A stretch of DNA of 64,000 bases from Lytechinus pictus (Eukaryota; Echinodermata; Echinoidea; Temnopleuroida; Toxopneustidae). How positions within the stretch are numbered: position 1 is the first letter of the stretch; the number at the start of each line of letters is the position of its first letter. The stretch lies in NCBI RefSeq assembly GCF_037042905.1, contig NW_026974140.1, positions 18,588,001 to 18,652,000 on the forward strand. Reading direction: 5' to 3'. The position numbers and the translations under genes are program-made. Positions 56,001 to 63,946 of the stretch are shown piece after piece. Below the pieces are notes generated by a model. The model was given only the letters and a program-made list of their open reading frames with translations, was not told the origin of the DNA and did no database searches.

Positions 56001-58332
56001 GCAGCCTACAGTCCCTGTTAATGACTTGTGTACAGAACTTGGAAGAGAAAGTTGATTTTGTGCTAGTCTTGTGTACAAGCCCACTTGTTTCATTCAGGGT
56101 CTGTGCCTGCAGGCTAGGTTGTGGTCACTTAGCATAGGCATGGACCCTGGCAATTGATCAATTTTTCTTGTTTGCAATCTGTATCATCATATCATTCTTT
56201 TGTTTCCAGACATTGCACTGTAGAAATATTTTTTCATGCATGCAAGACTAACATATACTTGAAAAATAGAGGTATACTCCCAACACATAGGTTATAGATC
56301 AGCTCTCTGATCATTCTCTAAGACTTTGCTACAGAAAAGACAATCAAAACTGATCATACTTTACATTATCATAAGTAGGTAAAGTTGAAAATGATGACCA
56401 ACAAACACTAGCAAGTTAGTCTTAACAATCAGACTCGCCAATGAGTTTGAATGCCTAAACCAAGCGTGACTGAAGATCAATACTTGGTTAAGACAAGATA
56501 ACCAACCTACTCCAGGTCAATATTTGCTGATTATTGAACTCATTAATCCTTGTCATCCTCCATTAGTGAACTTGCAATCCGGTGATTAATAATCCACACA
56601 AATACAAGATAGTTCTCTCTAAATCAATTAGTAATGGTCTCCCTATCAGCTTCATATTTCAACCGGATTTGATGTCTTGATTCACACATTAAGAATATTT
56701 GATAGTATGATTCATCCTTACTTTGTCAACAAAGTGATAAGATAATATATTTTTAGAAATTGGAATTTCTTTAATTGATTTTAAATAGTCCCTCATTTTT
56801 TAATCAGCTGTATGCCCTATCTTGGTGGCATTCCTTATACCATCATTGTGTTTGATATTACGCAGTATTCAAGCCTTTTCAAAGCCTTCGTTTAAAATAC
56901 CCTTTGAATTCTTTATTTCTTTAATTTCAAAGTAGAATTTAAATATTGATTATGTTTACCCCATCTAATTAAGTTAATCTATCTTCTTTACCTGTATCAT
57001 TTCCTTTTGTTCTGTCTCTCCTCCCTCTCTCGACCTACCATAACACCCTTGCTACCTGCACATAACCTTCCTTCATCTCTCTTCCTCTCTCTCTCTCCTT
57101 ATCTCTCTCATTTTCTCTGTGTCATAATGAAAACTAAGAACTGTAAGAATGATAAAATTACTAAATTCAAACATAAGTTCATGATACCTACCATCATAAT
57201 AAGGCCTCTCTTCTGCTATGTGTTCAGCAATGGGAGGTTCCATTCTTACAGCAGGGTGGCACAAACTCTCTTCTTTAGCTCGTACCTCTGGTTGTGGAAA
57301 TAATTCCTTCCCGTCTTCACTTGTCGGTGAGACGGGGACTTCACTCATCCGCAATGTCTCGTTGGAGCTATAGCCTCCGTTCCTTACACCGTAGCCCTAA
57401 AAACAAAGAAAAAAGAAAGACATGGATGGATGCATAAATTACAACAAATTATAATCTTTATCAAACCTGTCAAAAGACATGAATTTGAGGCCATACTGTT
57501 GTCCCATAAATACTGAATCCTCCAACTTCTATTCTCTAAAGCCTATATGCAGAGACCAGGGAAGCATTTCATGAAATGAATATTCAATGATATTCACTGT
57601 GCTGAGAACTGCTATAAGCTAATGAATTCCTTGCATCTGATTGGTGCAGAATAAATTTGTCAGTAAAAGCCAACAATTATTTGCTTCATGAAATTCTACC
57701 AATTATTTTTCAATCTGGACCTAATCAACAAATCACAGACAATACTTCACACAAGTTATCCTAGGTGATGAAGAATTGGTGGAGACACCAACAGATTCAA
57801 GAGGAAATTCATCTTCCAAGATCTTGGGCCAGCTACACAAAACTAAACAACTGATCATACAACTTATTTTCATGACTGTTTGCATAATGTGGTCAGTACA
57901 ATCAATCACAAAATTGTTATACGATCAACGGCGAAAACTTGTGCTAGAGATTCGTGATGGATTGATGACACTGACCTGTTGAGATTGATCGTCCTCCTGT
58001 GAGGAACTGCTACATGACGAACGGGCCTGCTGATGACGCTGTTGCTGCTGATGATGTGGTTGCCGCTGGCGACGCTGCCTGTGATGCAAGCTCTTTCGAT
58101 TGCCCTCTGGAGGAGGAGGTGGAGGGTGTTGCTGCTGTTGATGTGGTAGCTGATGTTGCAGTGGCTGTTGCTGTTGTTGCACCTGTTGCAATGGTTGCTG
58201 GTGAAAATACTCCTTGGGTACAGGCTGAACTGAGTAAGCTAGTACAGAGCCACGTGCAGCCATAGGGGTGATATGAGCTGTGTCACTTCCAGACCTCAAG
58301 TATGGGACTAAACTGTCCTGCTGTAGCTCCTT
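23378..58332 (-). CDS. Ten-m: Teneurin (Ten-m / Odz), 29 exons, 5' end missing
   Basis: Twenty-nine exons with mutually consistent phases and GT/AG borders total 8,724 nt, i.e. 2,907 aa plus stop; vertebrate teneurins are about 2,700-2,800 aa. Order (residues numbered from the first exon found): cytoplasmic domain 1-494, rich in Gln, His, Pro and Ser; one membrane helix 495-514 (type II topology); furin-like sites RGKR 646-649 and RVKR 682-685; six EGF repeats about 731-930; Cys-rich segment with DCEDPDCC; transthyretin-like and FN-plug regions about 1020-1300; NHL propeller about 1300-1650; YD shell about 1650-2592; ABD and Tox-GHH-like C terminus 2593-2907. The family forms cell-surface dimers that bind latrophilins and other teneurins during neural wiring. 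The first exon found does not begin with a safe start, so at least one 5' exon is missing. Confidence 0.95.
24645..24796 (-). CDS. Ten-m: Teneurin exon: shell to ABD linker
   Basis: 152 nt encoding [20 protein letters not shown] and then [10 protein letters not shown]. It matches the inner-linker segment after HGNNP in other teneurins. Phase 1 in, phase 0 out. Confidence 0.93.
24841..25010 (+). mobile_element. Diverged tRNA-derived SINE in a teneurin intron
   Basis: TGGTGTAGTGGTTTTGATGCC resembles an A box, and GGTTCCTGCATTTGAGACC a decayed B box. These are followed by AAATGGATACCC, matching the GGGTACCC body of the SINE at 9620-9917. Opposite orientation to the gene. Confidence 0.6.
25170..26769 (-). 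CDS. Ten-m: Teneurin exon: main YD shell
   Basis: 1,600 nt, the largest exon. It has many Tyr-Asp repeats ([47 protein letters not shown]) and the Rhs-like core end [19 protein letters not shown], then [13 protein letters not shown]. The teneurin shell encloses an inner linker, as in bacterial TcC/Rhs proteins. Ends in phase 1. Confidence 0.97.
26770..27256. other. Teneurin intron, featureless
   Basis: AT-rich intron. The neighbouring introns 27386-27877, 28052-28794, 29040-29633 and 29810-30169 are likewise without recognisable genes or elements. Confidence 0.5.
27257..27385 (-). CDS. Ten-m: Teneurin exon: YD shell 4
   Basis: 129 nt (43 codons, phase 0/0) encoding [20 protein letters not shown] and RFSYNTGML, a clear YD repeat. 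Confidence 0.93.
27878..28051 (-). CDS. Ten-m: Teneurin exon: YD shell 3
   Basis: 174 nt (58 codons, phase 0/0) encoding [20 protein letters not shown] and [12 protein letters not shown]. Confidence 0.93.
28795..29039 (-). CDS. Ten-m: Teneurin exon: YD shell 2
   Basis: 245 nt encoding [20 protein letters not shown] and [12 protein letters not shown], ending VVGRKLR, the conserved segment before the central YD repeats. Confidence 0.92.
29634..29809 (-). CDS. Ten-m: Teneurin exon: YD shell 1
   Basis: 176 nt encoding [20 protein letters not shown] and [14 protein letters not shown]. Acceptor CCATATCTAG, donor GTATGA, phase 1 out. Confidence 0.88.
30170..31104 (-). CDS. Ten-m: Teneurin exon: NHL propeller end and YD shell start
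   Basis: 935 nt, starting [20 protein letters not shown]. It contains several more blades ([31 protein letters not shown]), an insert with [13 protein letters not shown] between blades, then the first YD-type strands ([20 protein letters not shown]). Ends in phase 2. Confidence 0.96.
31471..31628 (-). CDS. Ten-m: Teneurin exon: NHL propeller 3
   Basis: 158 nt encoding [20 protein letters not shown] and IHAFLGTPG, a complete blade; donor GTGAGT in phase 0. Confidence 0.95.
32029..32261 (-). CDS. Ten-m: Teneurin exon: NHL propeller 2
   Basis: 233 nt encoding [20 protein letters not shown], then [20 protein letters not shown] and [11 protein letters not shown], the second blade. Confidence 0.95.
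32490..32985. repeat. Direct duplication within a teneurin intron
   Basis: Two diverged copies of about 160 bp, 32490-32655 and 32820-32982, share in order GTGTGTTAATAAAAAC/GTGTGTTAATTAAAAC, CATTGAAA, TGGTGTTCATTTGG/TAGTGTTCATTTGG, AATACAGAA and GATAAAAG. The second copy ends about 10 bp from the donor of the first NHL exon. Confidence 0.7.
32994..33243 (-). CDS. Ten-m: Teneurin exon: NHL propeller start
   Basis: 250 nt encoding ILQLGDGCQ, then [20 protein letters not shown] and [20 protein letters not shown] followed by FIRRV, the first NHL blade. Confidence 0.95.
33715..33855 (-). CDS. Ten-m: Teneurin exon: FN-plug to NHL linker
   Basis: 141 nt encoding [14 protein letters not shown] and [17 protein letters not shown], matching the conserved GYEYxxC...GGW...HH segment before the NHL propeller. 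A shadow frame on this strand gives a longer but meaningless reading; the phase and homology pick this one. Confidence 0.92.
34425..34698 (-). CDS. Ten-m: Teneurin exon: FN-plug region
   Basis: 274 nt encoding [39 protein letters not shown] and [20 protein letters not shown], typical of the teneurin plug that seals the beta-barrel. Confidence 0.95.
35138..35423 (-). CDS. Ten-m: Teneurin exon: transthyretin-like end and FN-plug start
   Basis: 286 nt encoding [20 protein letters not shown] and then [16 protein letters not shown]. The aligned part fits other teneurins; the segment with [13 protein letters not shown] follows. Confidence 0.92.
35615..35700. repeat. Fragment of a dispersed repeat family
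   Basis: TTCACTGACAAGTCTAAAAG followed by ATCTGATTGGCTC resembles the segments at 57605-57700 and 61360-61460 (CCTTGCATCTGATTGG..., TCAGTGAAAA). It is a MITE-like family with three diverged copies in this window. Confidence 0.45.
35998..36117 (-). CDS. Ten-m: Teneurin exon: transthyretin-like domain
   Basis: 120 nt encoding [20 protein letters not shown] and [11 protein letters not shown], a carboxypeptidase-regulatory/transthyretin-like beta sandwich as in other teneurins. Confidence 0.92.
36514..36736 (-). CDS. Ten-m: Teneurin exon: Cys-rich region
   Basis: 223 nt encoding [20 protein letters not shown] and then [18 protein letters not shown], both hallmark teneurin segments leading into the transthyretin-like domain. 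Confidence 0.95.
37105..37251 (-). CDS. Ten-m: Teneurin exon: last EGF repeat and start of Cys-rich region
   Basis: 147 nt encoding [13 protein letters not shown], then WSCVCEE to GPGC, and [11 protein letters not shown]. It corresponds to the eighth EGF of other teneurins. Confidence 0.93.
37707..37919 (-). CDS. Ten-m: Teneurin exon: EGF repeats 4 and 5
   Basis: 213 nt. After an unusual linker (VLVDDTLH), repeat 4 ([13 protein letters not shown] to STC) and repeat 5 ([11 protein letters not shown] to KLC) each have six cysteines. By resemblance they match EGF 6 and 7 of the usual eight. Confidence 0.9.
38353..38547 (-). CDS. Ten-m: Teneurin exon: EGF repeats 2 and 3
   Basis: 195 nt. EGF2 ([18 protein letters not shown] to PEC) has five cysteines, with Tyr where the third cysteine should be, as in known teneurins where this free cysteine makes the covalent dimer. 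EGF3 ([12 protein letters not shown] to EAC) has six. Confidence 0.95.
39746..39844 (-). CDS. Ten-m: Teneurin exon: EGF repeat 1
   Basis: 99 nt encoding one six-cysteine EGF repeat ([20 protein letters not shown] to NDC). Phase 1 at both ends, typical of EGF modules. Confidence 0.92.
40197..40697 (-). CDS. Ten-m: Teneurin exon: membrane-proximal ectodomain with furin-like sites
   Basis: 501 nt. It has the conserved teneurin block IPPGHFWT, a beta-rich segment ([28 protein letters not shown]) and [16 protein letters not shown]. Two furin-type sites are visible, RGKR (646-649) and RVKR (682-685), between the membrane and the EGF repeats, where vertebrate teneurins are cleaved. Confidence 0.93.
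41369..41500 (-). CDS. Ten-m: Teneurin exon: extracellular stalk
   Basis: 132 nt encoding a low-complexity Pro/Thr/Asn/Arg stalk ([20 protein letters not shown]). It is joined in phase 1 to the membrane exon and to the next exon. No domain. Confidence 0.8.
42030..42244 (-). CDS. Ten-m: Teneurin exon: membrane helix
   Basis: 215 nt. After a hydrophilic stretch ([18 protein letters not shown]) comes a 20-residue helix [20 protein letters not shown] (residues 495-514), the only strong membrane segment in the protein, consistent with a type II single-pass protein. Confidence 0.92.
42460..42530. repeat. (ATC)n / (ACC)n triplet repeat in intron
   Basis: CATCATCATC followed by CACCACCACC, ending about 45 bp from the donor of the exon 42577-42808. 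Confidence 0.9.
42577..42808 (-). CDS. Ten-m: Teneurin exon: cytoplasmic region 6
   Basis: 232 nt encoding [16 protein letters not shown] and [19 protein letters not shown]. Acceptor TTCTATAG, donor GTAAGC, phase 2 out. Confidence 0.8.
43113..43266. mobile_element. MITE with about 27-bp terminal inverted repeats in a teneurin intron
   Basis: The left end CCTGGGGGCCCGTTGCAGAA and the right end, read on the other strand, CCTGGGGTCCGTTGCAGAAA pair, and the match continues to AGAGTTGC. The whole element is 154 bp. An inner inverted pair (GCAATCAATCGCAA / TTGCGATTGAT) supports a foldback MITE. Confidence 0.8.
43328..43600 (-). CDS. Ten-m: Teneurin exon: cytoplasmic region 5
   Basis: 273 nt encoding [19 protein letters not shown], a Pro/Tyr-rich stretch ([16 protein letters not shown]), and an acidic NEDEEE patch. 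No known domain; it may act as a binding segment for adaptor proteins (inference). Confidence 0.8.
43937..44166. repeat. 230-bp (ATC/ACC)n triplet repeat next to a splice donor
   Basis: About 24 CAT triplets, then interrupted CAC/CAT triplets to a final (ATG)n. It begins about 24 bp inside the intron after the exon 44190-44304 (minus strand). The polyhistidine and polyserine frames are artefacts. Confidence 0.95.
44190..44304 (-). CDS. Ten-m: Teneurin exon: cytoplasmic region 4
   Basis: 115 nt encoding [20 protein letters not shown] and then [14 protein letters not shown]. The donor GTTAGT is followed within about 25 nt by the ATC/CAC triplet repeat. The SxxST..SSLT pattern resembles the Ser-rich, Leu-Thr segment of vertebrate teneurin tails. 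Confidence 0.8.
44305..46134. other. Teneurin intron, featureless
   Basis: 1.8 kb of AT-rich intron with no recognised exon or mobile element. Confidence 0.45.
46135..46283 (-). CDS. Ten-m: Teneurin exon: cytoplasmic region 3
   Basis: 149 nt encoding [20 protein letters not shown] and [11 protein letters not shown]. Phase 1 in, phase 0 out; donor GTAAGT. No domain recognised beyond its place in the cytoplasmic tail. Confidence 0.75.
46375..46820 (+). mobile_element. LINE C-terminal fragment with frameshift, antisense in the large teneurin intron
   Basis: In one frame it reads [31 protein letters not shown] and RTRGHSLKF, the end of a CR1-like reverse transcriptase ORF. A one-base shift near 46610 moves the frame to [20 protein letters not shown] and a stop near 46717. 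About 100 bp of 3' sequence follow, ending in a duplicated TTTCAAGGTAA tail. 5'-truncated and inactive. Confidence 0.85.
47280..47480 (+). mobile_element. Possible tRNA-derived SINE with GC-rich hairpin
   Basis: GGTAGAGTGCTCCCTCGCTG, then TGAGCGAGGAGAGAGGATTC, resemble a tRNA A box, anticodon arm and partial B box. Just upstream is a perfect GC-rich stem (CCGCTGTCG with CGACAGCGG around 47301-47325). Its GC content stands out from the surrounding intron. Confidence 0.45.
51276..51345 (+). mobile_element. SINE body fragment
   Basis: TATCCACGTTGTGCTGCACTC, CAACCCAGGTG and GGTTACCCGG match, in order, the body of the SINE at 9620-9917 (TATCCACATTGTGCTGCACT, CGACCCAGGTG, GGGTACCCGG). The tRNA part is missing. 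Confidence 0.75.
55146..55282. repeat. Dispersed repeat, copy 1
   Basis: About 137 bp nearly identical to 59931-60066 and in the same orientation. Shared blocks include TTTTATGTTAGATAGTACCT, GATGAGGTTTTAAAGATTTT and CAGTTGCAAAGGCTTGTGAC. Family not recognised. Confidence 0.85.
57192..57396 (-). CDS. Ten-m: Teneurin exon: cytoplasmic region 2
   Basis: 205 nt between acceptor GTTTTTAG and donor GTAGGT, ending in phase 1. It encodes [20 protein letters not shown] and an acidic/Pro segment ending RPYYD. The split Gly codon is completed by the exon at 46283 across a 10.9-kb intron. Confidence 0.8.
57565..57700. repeat. MITE-like dispersed repeat copy in teneurin intron
   Basis: ATTTCATGAAATGAATATTC near the left and TTCATGAAATTCTACC at the right form imperfect inverted ends. 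The centre CCTTGCATCTGATTGG is shared with 61360-61460. Confidence 0.55.
57976..58332 (-). CDS. Ten-m: Teneurin exon: Gln/His/Pro-rich cytoplasmic region
   Basis: 357 nt, phase 0 at both ends. An in-frame TAG overlaps the acceptor (TTTTAG), so the exon must be spliced to something upstream, or translation starts at an internal Met (residue 24, MAARG). It encodes Gln runs, PPPPPPEG (a possible SH3 ligand), a basic RQRRQRQ stretch (a possible nuclear signal) and a Ser run. Teneurin cytoplasmic domains are known to have Pro-rich SH3-binding and nuclear-localisation motifs. Confidence 0.8.
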
Positions 58333-59930
58333 CTAAAATGTTCTTTAATTATTTGGTGATTATGTTCACTTTAATGCATCCTTATCTGGAAAACAAGTAG
58401 TTCACACCTGTAAAGATAAAAAGGAGATATGTTCAGTTGACAATGCGAAAAAAAACCTTCTATGGCATTTCTCTTTAGTCAATGAAATCCACCGTCTGAA
58501 GTCTTGACAGTAATGGTAAACAAGCAAAACTAGAGAACTACCCGAAAACCATTGTTTCGATATCCTTCACAAATAAAACCTCCTTCATTTCATTTCCTGC
58601 TACTTGGTGAAGTGGATTAGTCTGGATATCTATCATCTCTTTCTTAAACCCTTAGTCCATTCCTCTGGGAACCATTCGGTGCTACTGCTAGATGAATGGA
58701 TGGAGGTCAGGGTGACTGTACTGACCAACTTAATGGACACAGAGAGGGGGGGGGGTCATTTCAAGAATTCCATAGAAATTGAAAACAATAGAAAGTGGCA
58801 AAAGATACAATTTCCACATTCGTAAATTGATACACCGTGTTGAAATAAATATGAATTACATATAAAATATATGGTCTACAAAATTATAACAAGCAAAAAA
58901 TACTTAAATTTACGCTAAATTTGGATAAGTGAAACAAAGTTATGGTATGTTCTTAGTTTTGCATTATTTGCTGGAGCAGGGACACATGCACACTTTCTTG
59001 TGAATATGTAATGATTCAGCAATTCTTGTACATTATAATTGTTCATTTTTTAGGTTCTGAGAATCACAATGAAACACTAAAATCTGATCAAAGTCTAGGG
59101 CTTATATCTTTACTATATTGTCCAATTTCTGTGAAATTTATTTATTTTGTTCACTTTTCTACAATACATACTAATTGCAGACAGGAGTACACACATTTAA
59201 TGAAAAGTAATTTCAACTGAATATGAAAATTGCCCTCCCCCCAAAAAAAATGGTAAAAGCCATAATTTCACATTGGTAACAAAACAAAGAGTCACAATCA
59301 TACAATATGACTCTGTCATTACATTTTACACTGCAGCCAGTGGATGCCAAGAAATTGAAAATGGTAATCTGTATTTCAGCCTGAGTGGAGTTACCATGGA
59401 AACAGAAATAAATCCTTAAACCATAGTGGTATTTTGAAATTCAGCAGGAATGCAGGTAAAAGCACATGATTCCCAATGCAGATGTAAAAAATGAATAATA
59501 ATTCAATCATCAATATCACAAAGAGGATCATGGAAAGACCATTCAAAATGGAGTATTGATTTCATACAGACCCAATGACAGATACATACAGGACCAAAAA
59601 AAATGGAAATGGGCATAATATCAGGTTATAACAGCTTTTTCGCACATTTATATAAACTGAATGATAAAGAGTATATTTATTGCTCATGATTCTTATGATA
59701 ACTTCATTCCTCAAATCTTCCCTTGAAATACAAACAGATAAAAACAAGCTCCGAGCAATGTTATCTAATACTTTTAAAGAGCAAAGATAACATATTTCAT
59801 ATTTATGCCCTTTTTATTTTCAACCACAAAACGGGGCACACCTACATGTAATATATATTTCAGTGGTTTCTTACAAGCTAGAGCTTTTCTGCTTCAGTGG
59901 TGTGTTTCCATGGAAACGTGATGCAGAGAC

Positions 59931-60066
59931 TTTTATGTTAGATAGTACCTTCGCATCTCAATAGAGGATGAGGTTTTAAAGATTTTCAGTTGCAAAGGCT
60001 TGTGACTTAGCTTGATGTTTTGATAAACAAGAATATAACTCGACTATGAATCCATTCACAATGAAA
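59931..60066. repeat. Dispersed repeat, copy 2
   Basis: Same orientation as copy 1 at 55146-55282 with only scattered mismatches, so this is either a recent duplication or a recently active element. Confidence 0.85.
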
Positions 60067-60759
60067 AAAAAAATCTTTGAATTAGTATTACTGAACCTGT
60101 AGGTGTGTGATGTATAGGTGTAATGAATCAGTCTAATTTATTTTGTGTTCAAATCTCTCTTCTTTCAACAGAATGCTAAATCACATCATGTGGCAATCAT
60201 GATTATGTATTGTACACAGTAGGTGTATGATACAGGTATGTAATTAGTTGATTTGTAATAACAAGATAAAATGAAAAAGATGTAGGTGTATGATAGGCAA
60301 TATTTTTTTTTATCCATGTGTATATCACCTCTTTTTGAAGACATTTATTTTGTATGAAGTTAAGGTAGGCAAATGAAATGTGATTTATCAAACTATATTT
60401 CAAAAATGAACTTAAGATTTTCTAGAACTTGAATTGAAAATCATAAGATGTCCAATAGATTCTTTGTACAATGTTCATGGCAGTTCAGTGTTCCTAGCCA
60501 GTCGTCTGTCCTACATGTAAGCGATTATATGAAGTATTTGAAACAAGAAAAAATCAAAAGAAGTTCAGTATTCGCTTGACTTCAATTAAAAAAAGAGGGT
60601 TCAATATAAAACTACAGTTTAAAACCATCGCTAAGACAACAAATTTGTATTTTAACATTGTATTGATATCCATTGTTATACAGAAAACTGTTAAATTAGA
60701 AATAACCATATAATTAATAGTTTATATCGTTATTTAAAATCATCTTCATTGCCTGTATC

Positions 60760-60860
60760 ATCCTCCTCCTCCTCCTCCTCCTCATCATCATCACCATCAC
60801 CACCACCATCATCATCACCATCACCACCACCACCACCACCACCACCACCACCACCACCTT
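60760..60860. repeat. Triplet repeat (CCT)n(CAT)n(CAC)n
   Basis: A run of CCT triplets, then CAT and CAC triplets over about 100 bp. Confidence 0.9.
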
Positions 60861-61359
60861 TATTATTCTGTCCCCCCCAAAAAAATCACTGCTTTCCCAT
60901 CAATCCATTATAAATACCCAGGGTAAATATATCAATATTCTCACTGATAAACAATGAAAATATAAAAATCAGAATCTTTGAATTATTCTAGATAATGATT
61001 GAAAGGTTATTGGCTACATCTGTCAAGTTTATGCAGATAAAATTCAGTGCACCATTAGTAATATTTATTGGTATGGTATGAAAACACTTGAACAGTCGAA
61101 CTTTACAATCTTGCATAATGACTTATGAATGCATCAGGTAGTTGAAGACACCTTTACATGACAATTGTAAACCACAAACCATGCAGTACTTCAAATCCTG
61201 GTGCCTATAAAAACAAATGAAAGATTTCCCCATGAAGATGAAACAATAACATTCCTAGAGCAGCCTCACCACAGAACATTGTGCAAGTCAAAGAACTTTT
61301 TGAGATAGACAATGAACCTGGGAGCATTTACATGAAAAAATGGTATGTGATTTTCATTT

Positions 61360-61460
61360 ACTAAATTGTTACAAGCTACTGAAATCCTTGCATCTGATTG
61401 GCTAAGAGTAAATCAGTCAGTGAAAATCAATGACAAAATGCTTCCTGAAAGATTCCCCTA
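61360..61460. repeat. Copy of the CATCTGATTGG dispersed family
   Basis: GTTACAAGCTACTGAAATCC and TTGCATCTGATTGGC match the central part of the element at 57565-57700 (CTATAAGCTAATGAATTCC, TTGCATCTGATTGG). Ends not resolved. Confidence 0.5.
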
Positions 61461-62390
61461 GTGTCTTGCTAAAGCCTAGTTTCTACCAAGCTCACAAACA
61501 TTTTGCAATGGTAAAGTCCATTTGCATTTTAAGTGGCAAAAGCATGCAGAATCTGTGCCTAACATAAGATTCATAAGTTTCACAAATCGTTTTCACATTT
61601 TTAGTTCACATATAGCCACATAAAATCTGGGTGTCAGCAAATTCAACATCACAAAAATATGTTTATACGTACTAACAGGACTATTTCATTTTTGCGTCCT
61701 GAGCAACAGTGTTTTGGGAAACGGTTCAATCTCAAAGGCACCTTCAAATGAGTTTCAGATCAGCTTTTATCAAAAAAAAAAAAATTAAAACTTAAAAAAA
61801 TGTGCGTATTCTCTCCCCCCCCCCCCATTTTTGACGATATACATCCTAAGACACAATGGAAGATCTGATCCACATTCAGGATATCCTCTACAGACGAAGC
61901 AGCAGCAGAATGAACTGTCAAACGGAAGGTATGGTCCAGGAAGATGCTGTCACTCAAGAGATCCTTGACTTTGACTTGCTACTGTCAGGTACTCTCTAGT
62001 TTACAGGTACTTCCTCTTTAAACTTCAGGGCTCTGTGAGAATCTAATGGCATGGTTATAGCCAAGACTAAGCATTGCTAACAGCATCAGAGTTGTGATTG
62101 TTTTGGATTTTAATGGTCACACCCTAAAATCCAAAACGAAAACAACAAAATTTTAAAAATTTGTAGTACGGGCCTATCCATCTACAGATTGGCTCCATGC
62201 CTTTCCTTCTTACCAATTGATATCAAAATGAATTCCCAAAATTACAAGAGCAGAATTTTAAGAAAAAGAAAAGAAATAAATAAACCAATTTGGGGGAGTG
62301 GGTTTGTGTGTTGATGCATATGTGTGTGTGGGGGGGGGCTGAAAATTTAATCCCTGCCTCCATCCATCTATACCCTGTCTGCAGGCACAA

Positions 62391-62480
62391 TACTAATAAT
62401 TATAATAATATTCTGCATATAGCGCTTAATACATCGGAACGACGTCTCTTAGTGCCGTATAGATATATTATTACCCCGGT
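62391..62480 (-). mobile_element. SINE tail fragment
   Basis: ATAATAATATTCTGCATATAGCGCTTAATAC, then TTAGTGCCGTATAG and TATTATTACCCCGG, has the layout of the tail of the SINE at 9620-9917 (ATATAGCGCAG ... ATTATTATTACCCCGG). Confidence 0.55.
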
Positions 62481-63620
62481 GGCCCGGTCATCGGATCCTT
62501 GCATGCCCGCATACAATGTATGCACGATAGACCATAATTCTTATTAATACATTCATCAGTTAGACTTCTAAAATCAAGAGAAATGTGGAAGCAAGGATAA
62601 AACTCTGAAATGTGATGAAAACTGTCAAGGATGATAAAAGGAGATCTCCACTAGCCCAAGTTTTCACTCCAAACTACTGTTTCTGATCTGCTGCATCCCT
62701 GTTAAATTTCTTGTTATTTTGTCAAGCAGGCTTCCCCATTTCAGGAAATTTTAATGAGTAATTTGCATTCACACACACACAAAAAAAACCTGCTATTTTC
62801 TGATCTGGGTAGATCAGGGTATTTCCTGATCAGAGAATACCTTATACAGTATTCTAAAACTTTGAGTTGGTCTGAAAACGCCTGAAGAGGATTCTGGATA
62901 CATATAGTCTCTTGAATCTACCAGAATAAAATTGTTAAGGGTCCATCGAGATAGAATCTTAAGATAAGAGTAAACTGAGACTGATGGAGAAACACCTAGT
63001 GCGGTTTTCAGGAAAGAGAACGGAAGTCACATTTAGATCAGACTTCATCCTGACTCAGATGGGACCTTGGGTGTTCAGATAACATTGAAAAGGGTTAAAG
63101 ATGTCTGCACTATGGCAGATATCCAAATAAGATGGTTTCCCTTACAAAATTACAGTAATTAATTTATCCATGAAACGCAAGGTACATGTGTGAAACAAAG
63201 GTTTGTCTGGCTTCATTACTTTACCAAGTAAAAATAACAGCCCGACACAAGACATGCTTCATGATACACCAAAGTGGATCTTTCATCTCCAAGTTTTATT
63301 CCACGTTTTTACATAAAAAGTAAAATAGAATTTAGAGGGAGTCATTATAACCTTCATATAAGGTTTTCATGTACGCTAGATAAATACTAAATTGTATTAT
63401 GGAACACGAGGCTGTGTAGGGCCTACCTCCAAATTACAAGATGTAACCTTTGACCCCTCCCCGTCCCAGCATGCCCCTGTCCTTCCTTGTAATTGTTGAT
63501 TGTAAGTGGGGTATTTGTGATGAGTTCATCTCCCAGTGTCATGCTTACCAGATGTGCCAAGTGCAAGTGAGTTTTGCCTCATTAAGGAGGTCAATGTCGG
63601 GTCACTCCCTCCAATACATC

Positions 63621-63722
63621 ATCTTCAAAGACACTACAAATTGCCTAAGGGATGCAGAGAGTGTCAGGGAGGGGGTATCTTCAAAGACACTACAAACTGC
63701 CTAAAGGATGCAGAAAGTGTCA
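63621..63722. repeat. Tandem duplication, period 56 bp
   Basis: ATCTTCAAAGACACTACAAA is repeated at 63621 and 63677, followed each time by TGCCTAAGGGATGCAGA-like sequence; about 1.8 copies. Confidence 0.9.
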
Positions 63723-63774
63723 TACCCCTTTCATAAACCCAATAAAACATATCCTCCAATTAGCCGCCTAAGAG

Positions 63775-63946
63775 TAATGCGGATAATTCAATAAAAATTG
63801 CGTTCACAAACTCCATAAATTATTTTTACGAGCGCCCATCCAGAAAAAGGCGGATAATCGTCATGACAACTGGACACGCCCCCTCCAATGCGGTTGTGTT
63901 GGAAAAGGGTGACCTTGTGACCGCACCATGGCAATTATCCGCATTA
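63775..63946. repeat. Inverted repeat pair, possibly MITE ends
   Basis: TAATGCGGATAATT (63775-63788) and its perfect complement AATTATCCGCATTA (63933-63946) bracket 144 bp. Further GCGGATAAT and CCGCTATTATGCGG motifs lie inside and outside, so the element may extend past the right edge of the window. Confidence 0.55.

Larger units (their letters stand above)
47481..57191. other. Large teneurin intron (10.9 kb in all)
   Basis: No coding exon recognised. It contains a SINE body fragment (51276-51345), T/C-rich tracts (53700-54260 and 57000-57120) and one copy of a dispersed 137-bp repeat (55146-55282). The 105-codon plus-strand frame at 52287-52604 resembles nothing known to me. An intron this long could hold an alternative promoter, but none is visible. 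Confidence 0.45.
58333..63600. other. Upstream of the first recognised teneurin exon
   Basis: This should contain or precede the missing 5' exon(s) and promoter, but I find no exon resembling a teneurin N terminus on the minus strand. It holds dispersed repeats (59931-60066, 61360-61460, 62391-62480), a CCT/CAT/CAC triplet tract (60760-60860) and otherwise AT-rich sequence. Confidence 0.45.

Noticed and set aside
57999-58265. Ala/Val/Asp-rich plus-strand frame
   Set aside because: Complement of the Gln/His-rich teneurin exon; its composition is the mirror of the repeat.
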